Shown here one piece after another: positions 1-8,133 of a DNA stretch of 64,000 bases. A program made the translations under genes and the position numbers. Source of the stretch: Glacieibacterium frigidum (GTDB taxonomy: Bacteria > Pseudomonadota > Alphaproteobacteria > Sphingomonadales > Sphingomonadaceae); NCBI RefSeq assembly GCF_007097155.1, contig NZ_VJWA01000002.1:1054001-1118000 (forward strand). Reading direction: 5' to 3'. Below the pieces are notes generated by a model that was not told the DNA's origin, searched no databases, and worked only from the letters and a program-made list of their open reading frames with translations. Every line of letters starts with the position of its first letter. Within the stretch, counting starts at the first letter, position 1.

Positions 1-1220
1 TGACCGGCGGGTTCGACGATGCGAGCCCTGGCAAGTTCGAGCTCGCGGTCGAGCTGACGCGCATCACCTTTCCCTATCTGCTGCTGATCTCGCTGGTCTC
101 GCTGCTCGGCGGCATCCTCAATTCGATGCAGCGCTTCTGGGTCAACGCGGCGGCGCCCATCCTGCTCAACCTGTCGCTGATCGGCGGGCTGGTGCTGTTC
201 CACTCGACGACCGAGATCGGCACGGCGCGCGTCCAGGCGGCGGCGGTGACGGTGGCGGGCATCGCGCAGTTCGTCTGGCTGCTATGGGCGTGCCTGCGCG
301 CCGACGTGAAGCTGCGCCTGCGCGCGCCCCGCCTGACGCCGCAGGTCAAGCGCCTGCTCAGCGTCATCGGCCCCGCCGCGCTGGGTGCGGGCGCGGTGCA
401 GTTCAACCTGCTGATCTCGACCGCGCTCGCGGCGCGCTTCCTGCCCGAGGGCGCGGTGTCGTACCTCTACTACGCCGACCGGCTGAACCAGCTGCCGCTC
501 GGCATCGTCGGTATCGGCATCGGCACCGCGCTGCTGCCGACGCTGGCGCGCCAATTGGGCGCCAAGGACGACGGGCAGGCGATGCACACGCAGAACCGCG
601 CGATCGAGCTTGTCCTGCTGCTGACCCTGCCAGCGGCATGCGCGCTGGTCGTCAGCGCCTATCCGATCATCGTTGCGCTGCTCCAGTACGGGCGTTTCAG
701 CGCGGCCGACTCGGTCGCCACCGCGCAGGCGCTCGCCGCCTTCTCGCTCGGGCTGCCGGCGTACGTGCTGATCAAGGTACTGACGCCGGGCTTTCACGCA
801 CGCTCCGACACGCGGACGCCGGTGCGGATCGCGGTGGCGTCGATGCTGGTCAACCTCGCGGGCAATTTGACCCTGATCTGGTGGCTCGGCGTCGTCGGTA
901 TCGCGTTGTCGACCGCGCTCGCGGCGTGGGTCAACGCGATCGCGCTGTGGTGGGTGCTGCGCAGGAACGGGCACTTCACCATCGATGCGCGGCTGCGGCG
1001 CAGCGTGCCGCGCCTGATCGCGGCGAGCCTTGCGATGGCCGCCGTGCTGTACGGTATGAACCTTCTGACCGCCGATGCACTCGACGACGGCTTGCCGGTG
1101 CGCGTCGGTGCGCTGACCTTGCTGGTCGGCACCGGCTTCGTCGCCTATGTCGCGGGTGTCGCGCTGTTCCGCGCGGTCTCGCTTTCCGACGTGCGGTCGC
1201 AGCTGACGCGCCGCCGCTGA
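1..1220 (+). CDS. murJ: Lipid II flippase MurJ (5' partial)
   Basis: Open from the first bases of the window (frame 3), so the N-terminus, roughly the first 100 residues, lies upstream; 405 residues are visible. MurJ flips the undecaprenyl-linked peptidoglycan precursor lipid II across the inner membrane. What is seen is a string of long hydrophobic segments typical of a polytopic MOP-superfamily carrier, with the MurJ-like stretches [21 protein letters not shown] and [13 protein letters not shown]. An internal ATG at 126 is not the real start because the reading frame is open and conserved-looking before it. trpS follows 11 bp downstream, so the two are probably cotranscribed. Confidence 0.93.
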   Translation, partial: TGGFDDASPGKFELAVELTRITFPYLLLISLVSLLGGILNSMQRFWVNAAAPILLNLSLIGGLVLFHSTTEIGTARVQAAAVTVAGIAQFVWLLWACLRADVKLRLRAPRLTPQVKRLLSVIGPAALGAGAVQFNLLISTALAARFLPEGAVSYLYYADRLNQLPLGIVGIGIGTALLPTLARQLGAKDDGQAMHTQNRAIELVLLLTLPAACALVVSAYPIIVALLQYGRFSAADSVATAQALAAFSLGLPAYVLIKVLTPGFHARSDTRTPVRIAVASMLVNLAGNLTLIWWLGVVGIALSTALAAWVNAIALWWVLRRNGHFTIDARLRRSVPRLIAASLAMAAVLYGMNLLTADALDDGLPVRVGALTLLVGTGFVAYVAGVALFRAVSLSDVRSQLTRRR

Positions 1221-1231
1221 CAGGACGAACT

Positions 1232-2239
1232 ATGCCCCGCGTACTCTCCGGCATCCAGCCGACCGGCAACCTCCACCTCGGCAACTATCTCGGCGCGATC
1301 GCCAACTGGGCGGCGATGCAGGACAGCCACGAGTGCCTGTTCTGCGTCGTCGACCTGCACGCCATCACCCTGTTCCAGGACCCGGCCAGCCTGCGCTCGG
1401 CGACGCGCGACATGACTGCGGCGCTGCTCGCCTCGGGAATCGATCCGGCGCGGTCGGTGCTGTTCAACCAGAGCGCGGTGCCGCAGCACGCCGAGCTCGG
1501 CTGGGTGCTGGGCTGCGTCGCGCGCGTCGGCTGGCTCAACCGCATGACGCAGTTCAAGGACAAGGCGGGCAAGGATCGCGAGGGCTCGTCGGTCGGCCTG
1601 TACGTCTATCCGGTGCTCCAGGCCGCCGACATACTGGTCTACAAGGCGACGCACGTGCCGGTCGGCGACGACCAGAAGCAGCATCTCGAACTGGCGCGCG
1701 ACATCGCGGTCAAGTTCAACACGGACTATGGCGTCGAGCTGTTCCCGCTGCCCGAACCCGTGATCGGGCTGGGCGGCGGCGCGACGCGGATCATGTCGCT
1801 GCGAGACGGCACCGCCAAGATGTCGAAGTCGGACCCGTCGGCGAACAGCCGCATCGACCTGACCGACGACGCCGAGACGATCGCCGCCAAGATCCGCAAG
1901 GCGAAGAGCGACGCCGACGCCCTGCCGTCCGAGGTCGCGGGCCTCGCCGACCGGCCCGAAGCGCGCAACCTGGTGGGCATTTACGCCGCCCTCGCCAAGA
2001 CGAGTCCGGACGCGGTGCTGCGCCAGTTCGGCGGCCAGGGCTTCGGCGTGTTCAAGCCCGCACTCGCCGATCTGACCGTCGCGACGCTCGCGCCGATTAC
2101 TGCCGCCTATCGTGAACGGCGCGCCGACGAGGCCGCACTCGACTCGGTGCTGGCGGAAGGTGCTGCAAAGGCGCGCGCCATTGCCGCGCCGGTGCTGGCG
2201 GAAGTTTATGAAACGATTGGATTTCTGACACGTTGTTGA
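1232..2239 (+). CDS. trpS: Tryptophanyl-tRNA synthetase
   Basis: 335-residue class I aminoacyl-tRNA synthetase that charges tRNA-Trp in the cytoplasm. The N-terminus [21 protein letters not shown] carries the HIGH-type signature (GNLHLGNY). The KMSKS loop is exact at [12 protein letters not shown], and [10 protein letters not shown] is the usual tryptophan/tyrosine-type active-site segment. Length fits the family (about 330-340). ATG 1232 is preceded by AGGA at 1222-1225, and the gene follows murJ by 11 bp. The frame is open upstream inside murJ, but the family N-terminus begins at this ATG. Confidence 0.97.
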   Translation: MPRVLSGIQPTGNLHLGNYLGAIANWAAMQDSHECLFCVVDLHAITLFQDPASLRSATRDMTAALLASGIDPARSVLFNQSAVPQHAELGWVLGCVARVGWLNRMTQFKDKAGKDREGSSVGLYVYPVLQAADILVYKATHVPVGDDQKQHLELARDIAVKFNTDYGVELFPLPEPVIGLGGGATRIMSLRDGTAKMSKSDPSANSRIDLTDDAETIAAKIRKAKSDADALPSEVAGLADRPEARNLVGIYAALAKTSPDAVLRQFGGQGFGVFKPALADLTVATLAPITAAYRERRADEAALDSVLAEGAAKARAIAAPVLAEVYETIGFLTRC

Positions 2240-2307
2240 GGTTCAGTCGCGGTTAACGCGTCATACGGTAGCGAAGTCTTCGCTTCGTCTTGCTTCAGGA
2301 TAACGCC

Positions 2308-2994
2308 ATGCGCATCGTCGCTCTCACATTATTGCTCGCCACTGCGGCCTGCACGACGCCGTTCGAGGCGCGCGTCAACCGCTTCTCGGCACTGCCTGCG
2401 CCGCAGGGCCAGACCTTCGCGATCCAGGCGCGCGACCAGGCCAAGGCCGGCAGCCTCGAATTCGCAACCTACGCCAATCTCGTCGGCCAGCGGCTGACCG
2501 CGCAGGGCTATTCGGCCGCGGCGACGCCCGGTGCCGCCAGCCTGATCGTGCAACTCGACTATGCCGTCAGCCCGCCGCGCGAGAAGATCGAGACGCGCCA
2601 GGGTCTGGGCTATTACGGCGGCTTCGGCGGCTATCGCGGCGGGTTCGGCGGCTGGGGCGGCTACGGCGGCTTCGGCGCGCGCGGCCGCTTCGGCGGCTTC
2701 TACGGCGGCGGCTTCTACGGCCCGGGCTTCTGGGACCCGTTCTGGGGCCCAACCGAGGTCTACAGCACCACGCAGTACAACAGCTTCGTCGCGCTGCGCA
2801 TCGACCGCACCGCCGACAAGGAGAGCGTCTTCGAAGGCCGTGCCGAGACGGTCAGCCGTTCGGGCGACCTCACGCGCCTCGTGCCGCCGCTGGTCGACGC
2901 GCTGTTCACCGGCTTCCCGGGCAATTCGGGCGAGACGATCCGCGTCCGCCTGCCCGAGCAGCGCCAGAAGGTCATGACCTACGCGCCGGGCTGA
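2308..2994 (+). CDS. DUF4136-type lipoprotein with glycine-rich insert
   Basis: 228 residues. The N-terminus MRIVALTLLLATAAC is a lipoprotein signal peptide with Cys15 as the likely lipidated residue. The body resembles DUF4136 envelope lipoproteins of unknown function: a FARVNRFSALP-like start, YANLVGQRLTAQGY, and a final TRLVPPLVDALFTGFPG. Between residues of about 100 and 145 there is a run rich in Gly, Phe and Tyr (repeats of GGFGGYRGGFGGWGG type), which is probably flexible. ATG 2308 was preferred over TTG 2290 because AGGA at 2297-2300 is correctly spaced and the signal peptide starts there. Function is not known. Confidence 0.78.
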   Translation: MRIVALTLLLATAACTTPFEARVNRFSALPAPQGQTFAIQARDQAKAGSLEFATYANLVGQRLTAQGYSAAATPGAASLIVQLDYAVSPPREKIETRQGLGYYGGFGGYRGGFGGWGGYGGFGARGRFGGFYGGGFYGPGFWDPFWGPTEVYSTTQYNSFVALRIDRTADKESVFEGRAETVSRSGDLTRLVPPLVDALFTGFPGNSGETIRVRLPEQRQKVMTYAPG

Positions 2995-3031
2995 CGCTTG
3001 CACGCCCTCACGAAGGGCGTAGCATGACCCG

Positions 3032-3493
3032 GTGCCTGCACCGACCTATCTCGTCGTCGTCGACGACACCCCGGAGAGCCGTGTAGCCCTGCGCTACGCG
3101 GCTCTTCGCGCGTCGCATGTCGGCGCACAGCTGACGCTGCTCCACGTCCTGTCGCCGACCGAGTTCATGGCCTTCGGCGGCGTCCAGGCGGCGATGGAGG
3201 CCGAAGCCGACGCTGCGGCGCAGGCGTTGCTCGCCGAGGTCGCGGTGCAGTGCGAGACCTGGGCGGGCAGCCGCCCCAGCACGATCGTGCGGCGCGGCGA
3301 GGCGCGCGAGGCGGTGCTTGCCGAGATTGCCGGCGACACCTCGATCCGCGCGCTGGTGCTCGGCGCAGCGGTCAAGGGCGCGCCGGGACCGCTCGTCACC
3401 TTCTTCGCGGGCGAGCGCGCCGGCACTTTGCCGTGCATCGTGATGATCGTCCCCGGCGGCCTCGACGAAGACCGGCTGATCGACCTGACTTGA
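3032..3493 (+). CDS. Universal stress protein (UspA family)
   Basis: 153-residue single-domain protein. The start PTYLVVVDDTPESRVALRYAALRA is the usual first strand and Asp of the Usp fold, followed by VGAQLTLLHVL. The nucleotide-binding G-x2-G-x9-G-S/T loop is not clearly present; the equivalent region reads LGAAVKGAPGPLVTFFAG, so ATP binding is uncertain. The start codon is GTG, and no in-frame ATG precedes it. It sits alone between an envelope lipoprotein and the Nfu gene. The role is probably in stress tolerance, but this is inferred only from the family. Confidence 0.82.
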   Translation: MPAPTYLVVVDDTPESRVALRYAALRASHVGAQLTLLHVLSPTEFMAFGGVQAAMEAEADAAAQALLAEVAVQCETWAGSRPSTIVRRGEAREAVLAEIAGDTSIRALVLGAAVKGAPGPLVTFFAGERAGTLPCIVMIVPGGLDEDRLIDLT

Positions 3494-3539
3494 TTCGCTG
3501 TCCCGCGCGGGCCACATGCCTCGGCGACGGAGACAGTAG

Positions 3540-4100
3540 ATGTTTATCGAGACCGAACGCACGCCGAACCCGGCGACGCTCAAGTTCCTGCCCGGGCGGA
3601 GCGTCATGCCGGACGGCACCGCCGACTTCGCCAGTCCCGAGGATGCCGAGGCCTCGCCGCTCGCGGCCGCGCTGTTCGCACTGGGCGACGTCACCCGCGT
3701 GTTCTTCGGCGGCGATTTCGTCGCGGTGACCAAGGCCGAGGGCTCGGCCGACTGGTCGAGCCTCAAGGTCGACGTGCTCGGCCTGCTGGTCGACCATTTC
3801 AGCAGCGGCGCGCCGCTGTTCACCGGTGCCGAGACCGCCGCGACGATGGCGGTCACCGACGACCCCGAGGACGCCGACATCGTCGCGCAGATTCACGAAC
3901 TGCTTGACGAGCGCGTCAGGCCGCAGGTTGCGAACGACGGCGGCGACATCGTTTATCGCGGTTTCCAGAAGGGCATCGTCTACCTGCAGATGCAGGGCGC
4001 CTGCGCCGGCTGCCCGTCGTCGTCGGCGACGCTGAAGCAGGGCATCGAATCGCTGCTCAAATATTACGTGCCCGAAGTCGTCGAAGTCCGCGCCGTCTGA
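3540..4100 (+). CDS. Nfu-type iron-sulfur cluster carrier
   Basis: 186 residues with the alphaproteobacterial/mitochondrial Nfu layout. The N-terminal Nfu_N domain (MFIETERTPNPATLKFLPG, residues 1-90) is followed by a NifU C-terminal domain with the cluster-binding motif CAGC in MQGACAGCPSSSATLKQGIE. It holds and delivers [4Fe-4S] clusters to apo-enzymes. ATG 3540 has GGAG just upstream. The stop codon overlaps the start of the nitroreductase gene (TGATG at 4098-4102), implying translational coupling. Confidence 0.93.
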   Translation: MFIETERTPNPATLKFLPGRSVMPDGTADFASPEDAEASPLAAALFALGDVTRVFFGGDFVAVTKAEGSADWSSLKVDVLGLLVDHFSSGAPLFTGAETAATMAVTDDPEDADIVAQIHELLDERVRPQVANDGGDIVYRGFQKGIVYLQMQGACAGCPSSSATLKQGIESLLKYYVPEVVEVRAV

Positions 4101-4690
4101 TGACGGCGCCGCTCGACGCCGCCGCGACCGCCGCGCTCTTCGGCGACGCGCACACGGCCTATGGCTGGACCGACCGGCCGGTCGAGGCGGCGCTGATCCA
4201 AACGCTCTACGACCTCGTCAAGGTCGGGCCGACGTCGGCCAATTCCTCGCCCGCGCGCTTCGCCTTCTGCACCAGTCCCGAGGCGCGCGAGCGGCTGGCG
4301 GCGTGCGTGTCGGCGAACAACGCCCCGCGCGTCCGCGCCGCGCCGGTCACGGTCGTCATCGGCATGGACATGGCATTCTACGACCGGTTGCCCGAACTAT
4401 TTCCCTATGCCGACGCGCGCAGCTGGTTCGCGCACGACCCCGTCGTCGCCGATGCCACCGCGCTGCGCAATTCGTCGCTGCAGGGCGGTTATCTGATCCT
4501 CGCGGCGCGCGCTCTCGGCCTCGACGCCGGGCCAATGTCGGGGTTCGACAAGGACGCGGTCGATGCGGCGTTCTGGGCCGGCACGACGGTCGCGACCAAC
4601 TTCATCTGTTCGCTGGGTTACGCGGACCATGCGTTCGACAATCCGCGGCCGCCCAAGTTGAGCTTTGAGGACGCCGCGCAGATCCTGTGA
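4100..4690 (+). CDS. RutE/HadB-like nitroreductase family protein
   Basis: 196-residue FMN-dependent nitroreductase-fold protein of the malonic semialdehyde reductase subgroup. Supporting stretches are LVKVGPTSANSSPARF (FMN phosphate site), NNAPRVRAAPVTVVIGMD, the FPYADARSWF loop and GPMSGFD. In pyrimidine-degrading bacteria RutE reduces malonic semialdehyde, but no other rut genes are nearby, so here a general NAD(P)H-dependent reductase role is safer. It is coupled to the Nfu gene upstream and shares GTGA with tsaB downstream. Confidence 0.85.
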   Translation: MTAPLDAAATAALFGDAHTAYGWTDRPVEAALIQTLYDLVKVGPTSANSSPARFAFCTSPEARERLAACVSANNAPRVRAAPVTVVIGMDMAFYDRLPELFPYADARSWFAHDPVVADATALRNSSLQGGYLILAARALGLDAGPMSGFDKDAVDAAFWAGTTVATNFICSLGYADHAFDNPRPPKLSFEDAAQIL

Positions 4691-5295
4691 CCCTGGCTTT
4701 GGTGATCGATACGGCGCTCGCCGCGCAGTCGCTGGCGCTGCTGGACGGTGCGACCGTCGTCGCAGCGCGGCACGGCGTCATCGGGCGCGGCCATGCGGAG
4801 GCGCTGATGCCGGCGCTGGCCGCGCTGCTCGACGAGGCGGGCGCGACGCCCGACCGCATCCTGGTCGACGTCGGCCCCGGCAGCTTCACCGGCCTGCGGA
4901 TTGGAATCGCGGCGGCGCGCGCACTGGGCCTGGCGTGGGACGTGCCGGTGACGGGCTATGCCAGCCTTACGCTGATCGCTGCGCCGGTGTTCGCCGCACA
5001 CCCCGACACGCGGCTCGCCGTGGTCGCGGAGGCCGGGCGCGGACTATTGTACGTGCAGCTTATGGACCGCGATCTGGTCGCCGAGGGCGAGCCGCTGGCG
5101 CTCGATGCCGCGGGCGTCGCAGCGTGGCTGCCAGCCGGTGTGGCGCTTGCCGGGCCGGGGGCGGCGCGGGTGCCCGGAGCGCGGGTCCTCGCCGACGCGT
5201 GGCCCGATGCGCGCGATGCGCATCTGCTGGTCGGGGCGGCCGCGCTGCCGCCGGTGCCGCTCTACATCAGTGCGCCCGACGCGGTGGCGGCATGA
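4687..5295 (+). CDS. tsaB: tRNA t6A37 threonylcarbamoyl transferase component TsaB
   Basis: 202 residues; TsaB partners TsaD and TsaE to place the threonylcarbamoyl group on A37 of ANN-decoding tRNAs. The N-terminal half shows the family hallmarks LVIDTALAAQSLALL, RGHAEALMPAL and VDVGPGSFTGLRIGIAAARALGLA. The GTG start at 4687 overlaps the preceding stop (GTGA), and tsaB ends just past the start of the rimI-like gene. The tsaB-rimI pair is a common bacterial arrangement. Confidence 0.95.
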   Translation: MTLALVIDTALAAQSLALLDGATVVAARHGVIGRGHAEALMPALAALLDEAGATPDRILVDVGPGSFTGLRIGIAAARALGLAWDVPVTGYASLTLIAAPVFAAHPDTRLAVVAEAGRGLLYVQLMDRDLVAEGEPLALDAAGVAAWLPAGVALAGPGAARVPGARVLADAWPDARDAHLLVGAAALPPVPLYISAPDAVAA

Positions 5296-5768
5296 CCCCG
5301 CTCGCGGTCGGGGCCGCCGACATCGACGCGATGCTGGCGGTGATGGCCGACGCCTTCGATCCGCGCTTCGGCGAGGCGTGGAGCGCGGTGCAGCTCGGCG
5401 GCTCGCTGGCGCAGATCGACACCTGGGCGCGACTGGTGCGCGAGACCGCCGCCGACGGGCGCGGCGCCCCGCTGGGGTTCAGCCTGTGCCGCCGCATCGT
5501 CGACGAGTCCGAACTGCTGCTTGTCGCGGTGGTACCTGCCGCCCGGCGGCGCGGCATCGGTGGTGCCTTACTGGAGACCGCGCAACGCGACGCCAGACTG
5601 CGCGGCAGCCGGACGATGTTCCTGGAAATGCGCGACGGCAATGCTGCGGCATCGCAGCTTTATCGGGCACAAGGGTTCGTCGAGATCGGGCGCCGTCGCG
5701 ACTATTACCGCGGTATTGACGGCAATCGTCACGACGCCGTGACCATGCGGCGACCGCTCGACGATTGA
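5292..5768 (+). CDS. rimI: RimI-type GNAT N-acetyltransferase
   Basis: 158 residues. The acetyl-CoA-binding motif A is present as VVPAARRRGIGGALLETAQ, followed by MFLEMRDGNAAASQLYRAQGFVEIGRRRDYY, the typical RimI C-terminal half. RimI acetylates the N-terminus of ribosomal protein S18 in E. coli. The adjacency to tsaB, with a 4-bp overlap (ATGA), supports the assignment. Some members may have other targets, so the substrate is inferred. Confidence 0.9.
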   Translation: MTPLAVGAADIDAMLAVMADAFDPRFGEAWSAVQLGGSLAQIDTWARLVRETAADGRGAPLGFSLCRRIVDESELLLVAVVPAARRRGIGGALLETAQRDARLRGSRTMFLEMRDGNAAASQLYRAQGFVEIGRRRDYYRGIDGNRHDAVTMRRPLDD

Positions 5769-5797
5769 GTCGTCCAAGTCGTTCATCAATGCTGGAC

Positions 5798-5852
5798 TTG
5801 CATTTCGCCGACTTCGACGGCATAGCCGCGCCCTTGAGCAGTGATGCTCAAG
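5798..5852 (+). promoter_or_regulatory. Putative mucR promoter and 5' leader stem-loop
   Basis: A sigma70-like pair, TTGCAT (5798-5803) and CATAGC (5821-5826), is separated by 17 bp. It points to a transcript start near 5833, where a perfect inverted repeat begins: CTTGAGCA, GTGA, TGCTCAAG (5833-5852). The mucR Shine-Dalgarno (AAGGA, 5861-5865) follows 8 nt later. The hairpin could instead terminate rimI transcription, though its downstream T tract is weak. Confidence 0.4.
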
Positions 5853-5873
5853 TCTTGTTCAAGGATTTTCAGT

Positions 5874-6314
5874 ATGGCTGAAGCCACCGCCGCCCACAAC
5901 GAATTGCTCTCGCTGACCGCTGACATCGTTTCGTCGCACGTCGCCAACAACACCGTCGCGGTGTCCGACCTGCCGCATGTCATCGAGAACGTCTATTCGA
6001 CGCTCGCGCGCCTGGGCGGCGAAGCGCCCGTGCCCGAGGTCAAGCAGGAGCCGGCGGTTTCGATCCGCACGTCGATCAAGCCCGACTTCATCGTCTGCCT
6101 CGAAGACGGCAAGAAGCTGAAGATGCTGAAGCGCCACCTGATGACGCACTATAAGATGACGCCCGACGCCTATCGCACCAAGTGGGGCCTGCCCGCCGAC
6201 TATCCGATGGTCGCCCCCAACTATGCGGCGCAGCGTCGCATGCTGGCGAAGAAGATCGGCCTCGGCACCAAGCGCGGCGCCGCTGCTCCCGCTGCCGGCA
6301 AGCGCGGCAGCTAA
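5874..6314 (+). CDS. mucR: MucR/Ros family transcriptional regulator
   Basis: 146 residues. The conserved DNA-binding core is CLEDGKKLKMLKRHLMTHY followed by MTPDAYRTKWGLPADYPMV, the Ros/MucR zinc-finger-like domain (Cys and His ligands) that is almost restricted to alphaproteobacteria. The N-terminal half (LTADIVSSHVANN) is the oligomerisation region. These are H-NS-like global regulators of envelope, motility and cell-cycle genes. ATG 5874 was chosen over the earlier in-frame ATGs (5841, 5844) because AAGGA at 5861-5865 sits 8 nt before it and the family N-terminus MAEATAAHNELL starts there. Confidence 0.95.
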   Translation: MAEATAAHNELLSLTADIVSSHVANNTVAVSDLPHVIENVYSTLARLGGEAPVPEVKQEPAVSIRTSIKPDFIVCLEDGKKLKMLKRHLMTHYKMTPDAYRTKWGLPADYPMVAPNYAAQRRMLAKKIGLGTKRGAAAPAAGKRGS

Positions 6315-6330
6315 GTATCGGCACATGCCG

Positions 6331-6981
6331 TCACGCGAGCAGGGCGGCGACTTCGTCGTAGCTCGCGGCGACGGCGTGCGCACCCGCGGCGCGCAGCGTC
6401 TCGGCATGGCCGTCGCGAATGTGGCTGCCCGCCGCCAGCCCGATCACCCGCATCCCCGCCGCGACGCCGCCGGTCACGCCGGCCACCGAATCCTCGATGA
6501 CGACGCAGTCGGCGGGCGCCGTGCCCATGCTGCGCGCGGCATGCAGGAACAGGTCGGGGGCCGGCTTGCCGTTGGCGACGTCGCTCGCGCCGCTGAAGCG
6601 GTGCGGGAACAGGTCGGCGAGCCCGATGATGTCGAGCGCCAGCGCCAGCCATTCGTGACTGCTCGACGAGGCGATGCAGCGCGGCCAGTCGGCGTGCGCC
6701 GCGATAAAGGCGCTCAGCCCGTCGATCTCGACCAGTTCGTCGGCGAGGCGGGCGCGCACCTCGGCCCGTCGCGCATCGTTGAACTCGGGCGGCAGCGGTC
6801 GCCCGAGCGCCACCTCGATGTCCGCGGCGCAGTCGATCCAGCGGCGGCCCATATAGCGCGCCAGCGACTCGTCGGTCGTCGTCGGCAGGCCGATATCGGT
6901 CAGCGCGCGCGCCAGCTCCGAATTGGCGATGAGTTCTGAATCGGCGACAACGCCGTCGAAATCGAAGATCAGCAGGGTCAT
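6331..6981 (-). CDS. HAD-superfamily phosphatase (beta-phosphoglucomutase-like)
   Basis: 216 residues. HAD motif I is IFDFDGVVADSE near the N-terminus, motif II is the Ser run in CIASSSSHEW, motif III is Lys in NGKPAPDLFLHA and motif IV is VIEDSVAGVTGG. The helical cap inserted after motif I puts it with the PGMB/Gph-like phosphatases acting on small phosphorylated metabolites. The exact substrate cannot be told. The ATG at 6981 overlaps the stop of the upstream YggS gene (ATGA), so it is the second gene of a two-gene operon. Confidence 0.88.
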   Translation of the reverse strand: MTLLIFDFDGVVADSELIANSELARALTDIGLPTTTDESLARYMGRRWIDCAADIEVALGRPLPPEFNDARRAEVRARLADELVEIDGLSAFIAAHADWPRCIASSSSHEWLALALDIIGLADLFPHRFSGASDVANGKPAPDLFLHAARSMGTAPADCVVIEDSVAGVTGGVAAGMRVIGLAAGSHIRDGHAETLRAAGAHAVAASYDEVAALLA

Positions 6982-7631
6982 GCGCGGCTTCCGAACAGGG
7001 CACTGCCGACCCGAACATGCGTCGCGCCGAGTTGTGCCGCGGTTTCGAAATCGGCCGACATGCCCATGCTGAGCCCCGTCAGCTCGTGGACGCGCGCCAG
7101 CTTCGCCAGCAGCGCGAAAAAGGGTGCGGGCTCGATTCCCGCCGGCGGCACCGCCATCAGCCCGACGACGGGCAACCCTGCGGCGCGCGCAGTGTCCAGC
7201 AGCGCGGCGAGGTCGCCAGGCGCTACGCCGCCCTTCTGCGGCTCGTCGCCGACATCGACCTGGACGAAACAGTCGGGCCGCCGGCCGCTGCTCTGCATCG
7301 CCTTGGCGAGCGCGGCGATCAGCGACGGGCGGTCGACGCTGTGGATGGTGTCGAACAGCGCGACTGCATCGGCAGCCTTGTTCGACTGCAGCTGGCCGAT
7401 CAGGTGGAGGTGCACGTCGGGCCAGCGAGCGCGCAGGCCGGCCCATTTGCCCTGCGCTTCCTGTACCCGGTTCTCGCCGAAGTCGGTGACGCCGGCCGCG
7501 AGCAGCGGCTCGATCGCGTCGGGGCCGTACGTCTTGGAGACCGCAATCAGCGTCGGCGTCGCGTGGCCGCCGAGTTTCGCGGCGGCGGCGAGGCGCGTGC
7601 GGATGTCGGTGAGCGGCGTGGTGTCGGGCAT
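6978..7631 (-). CDS. YggS/PLPBP family pyridoxal phosphate homeostasis protein
   Basis: 217 residues with the alanine-racemase-like PLP barrel. The lysine that binds PLP is in LIAVSKTYGPDAI, followed by DFGENRVQEAQGKW, HLIGQLQSNK, the serine-rich HSVD segment, GLMAVPP and LSMGMSADFETAAQLGATHVRVGSALFG. The family buffers PLP supply and amino-acid pools and has no known enzymatic turnover. The start ATG at 7631 gives MPDTTPL; the frame is open further upstream, but that stretch runs into the divergent ThiE-like gene. Confidence 0.94.
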   Translation of the reverse strand: MPDTTPLTDIRTRLAAAAKLGGHATPTLIAVSKTYGPDAIEPLLAAGVTDFGENRVQEAQGKWAGLRARWPDVHLHLIGQLQSNKAADAVALFDTIHSVDRPSLIAALAKAMQSSGRRPDCFVQVDVGDEPQKGGVAPGDLAALLDTARAAGLPVVGLMAVPPAGIEPAPFFALLAKLARVHELTGLSMGMSADFETAAQLGATHVRVGSALFGSRA

Positions 7632-7653
7632 GGCGCTGCTATAGGCGGCGACG

Positions 7654-8133
7654 ATGCGCACGCGCCACCTTCCCGTTGACTGGCCCGTCGCCTGGCTGTT
7701 CGCCGAGCCGCGCCTGGGCGAGGCGCTGTGGATCGCGCTCGACCGCCTGCCGCGCGGCGCGGGGGTGGTGTTCGGGCACGTCGACCTGGCGCCCGCAGCG
7801 CGGCGGCGGTTGTTCGCGCGCGTCGCGCTGGTCGCAGCGCGGCGGCGGCTGGTGCTGGTCGACAGCCGCGACCCGCGCATCGCCAAGGCGCATGACCGTG
7901 CCGAGATCGTCGCCGCACGCCGCCGGGGTGCGTGCCTCGTCTTCGTCTCGCCGGTGTTCGCGACCGCCAGCCACCCGGGCGCACCGGTGCTGGGCCGCGT
8001 CCGCTACGGCCTGATGGTGCGCGGCGCAGGGGTGCCGGTCGCGGCGCTCGGCGGGATGACGGCGCGACGCTTCGAAACGCTACGCCCGCTCGGTGCGGTC
8101 GCGTGGGGCGCGATCGACGCGTGGACCGGTTAG
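7654..8133 (+). CDS. Short thiamine-phosphate-synthase-like (ThiE/TenI) protein
   Basis: 159 residues. The C-terminal half matches the ThiE/TenI barrel end: VFVSPVFATASHPGAPVLG (the phosphate/pyrophosphate region) then VPVAALGGMTARRFETL and GAVAWGAIDAW. ThiE proper is about 200 residues, so this is a shortened member. The N-terminal strands are divergent, and activity in thiamine synthesis is not assured. It is divergent from the YggS gene (22 bp apart), and its TAG stop overlaps the TAA of the opposite-strand gene. Confidence 0.7.
   Translation: MRTRHLPVDWPVAWLFAEPRLGEALWIALDRLPRGAGVVFGHVDLAPAARRRLFARVALVAARRRLVLVDSRDPRIAKAHDRAEIVAARRRGACLVFVSPVFATASHPGAPVLGRVRYGLMVRGAGVPVAALGGMTARRFETLRPLGAVAWGAIDAWTG

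Noticed and set aside
2270-2284. Palindrome AGCGAAGTCTTCGCT before the DUF4136 gene
   Set aside because: Too short a loop for a good hairpin, no T run, and no regulator to link it with.
4100-4690. RutE homology as evidence for pyrimidine degradation
   Set aside because: None of the other rut genes is present in the neighbourhood; the family includes general reductases.
7654-8133. ThiE-like protein as evidence for a thiamine operon
   Set aside because: It stands alone, is short and has no other thi genes nearby, so no pathway claim is made.
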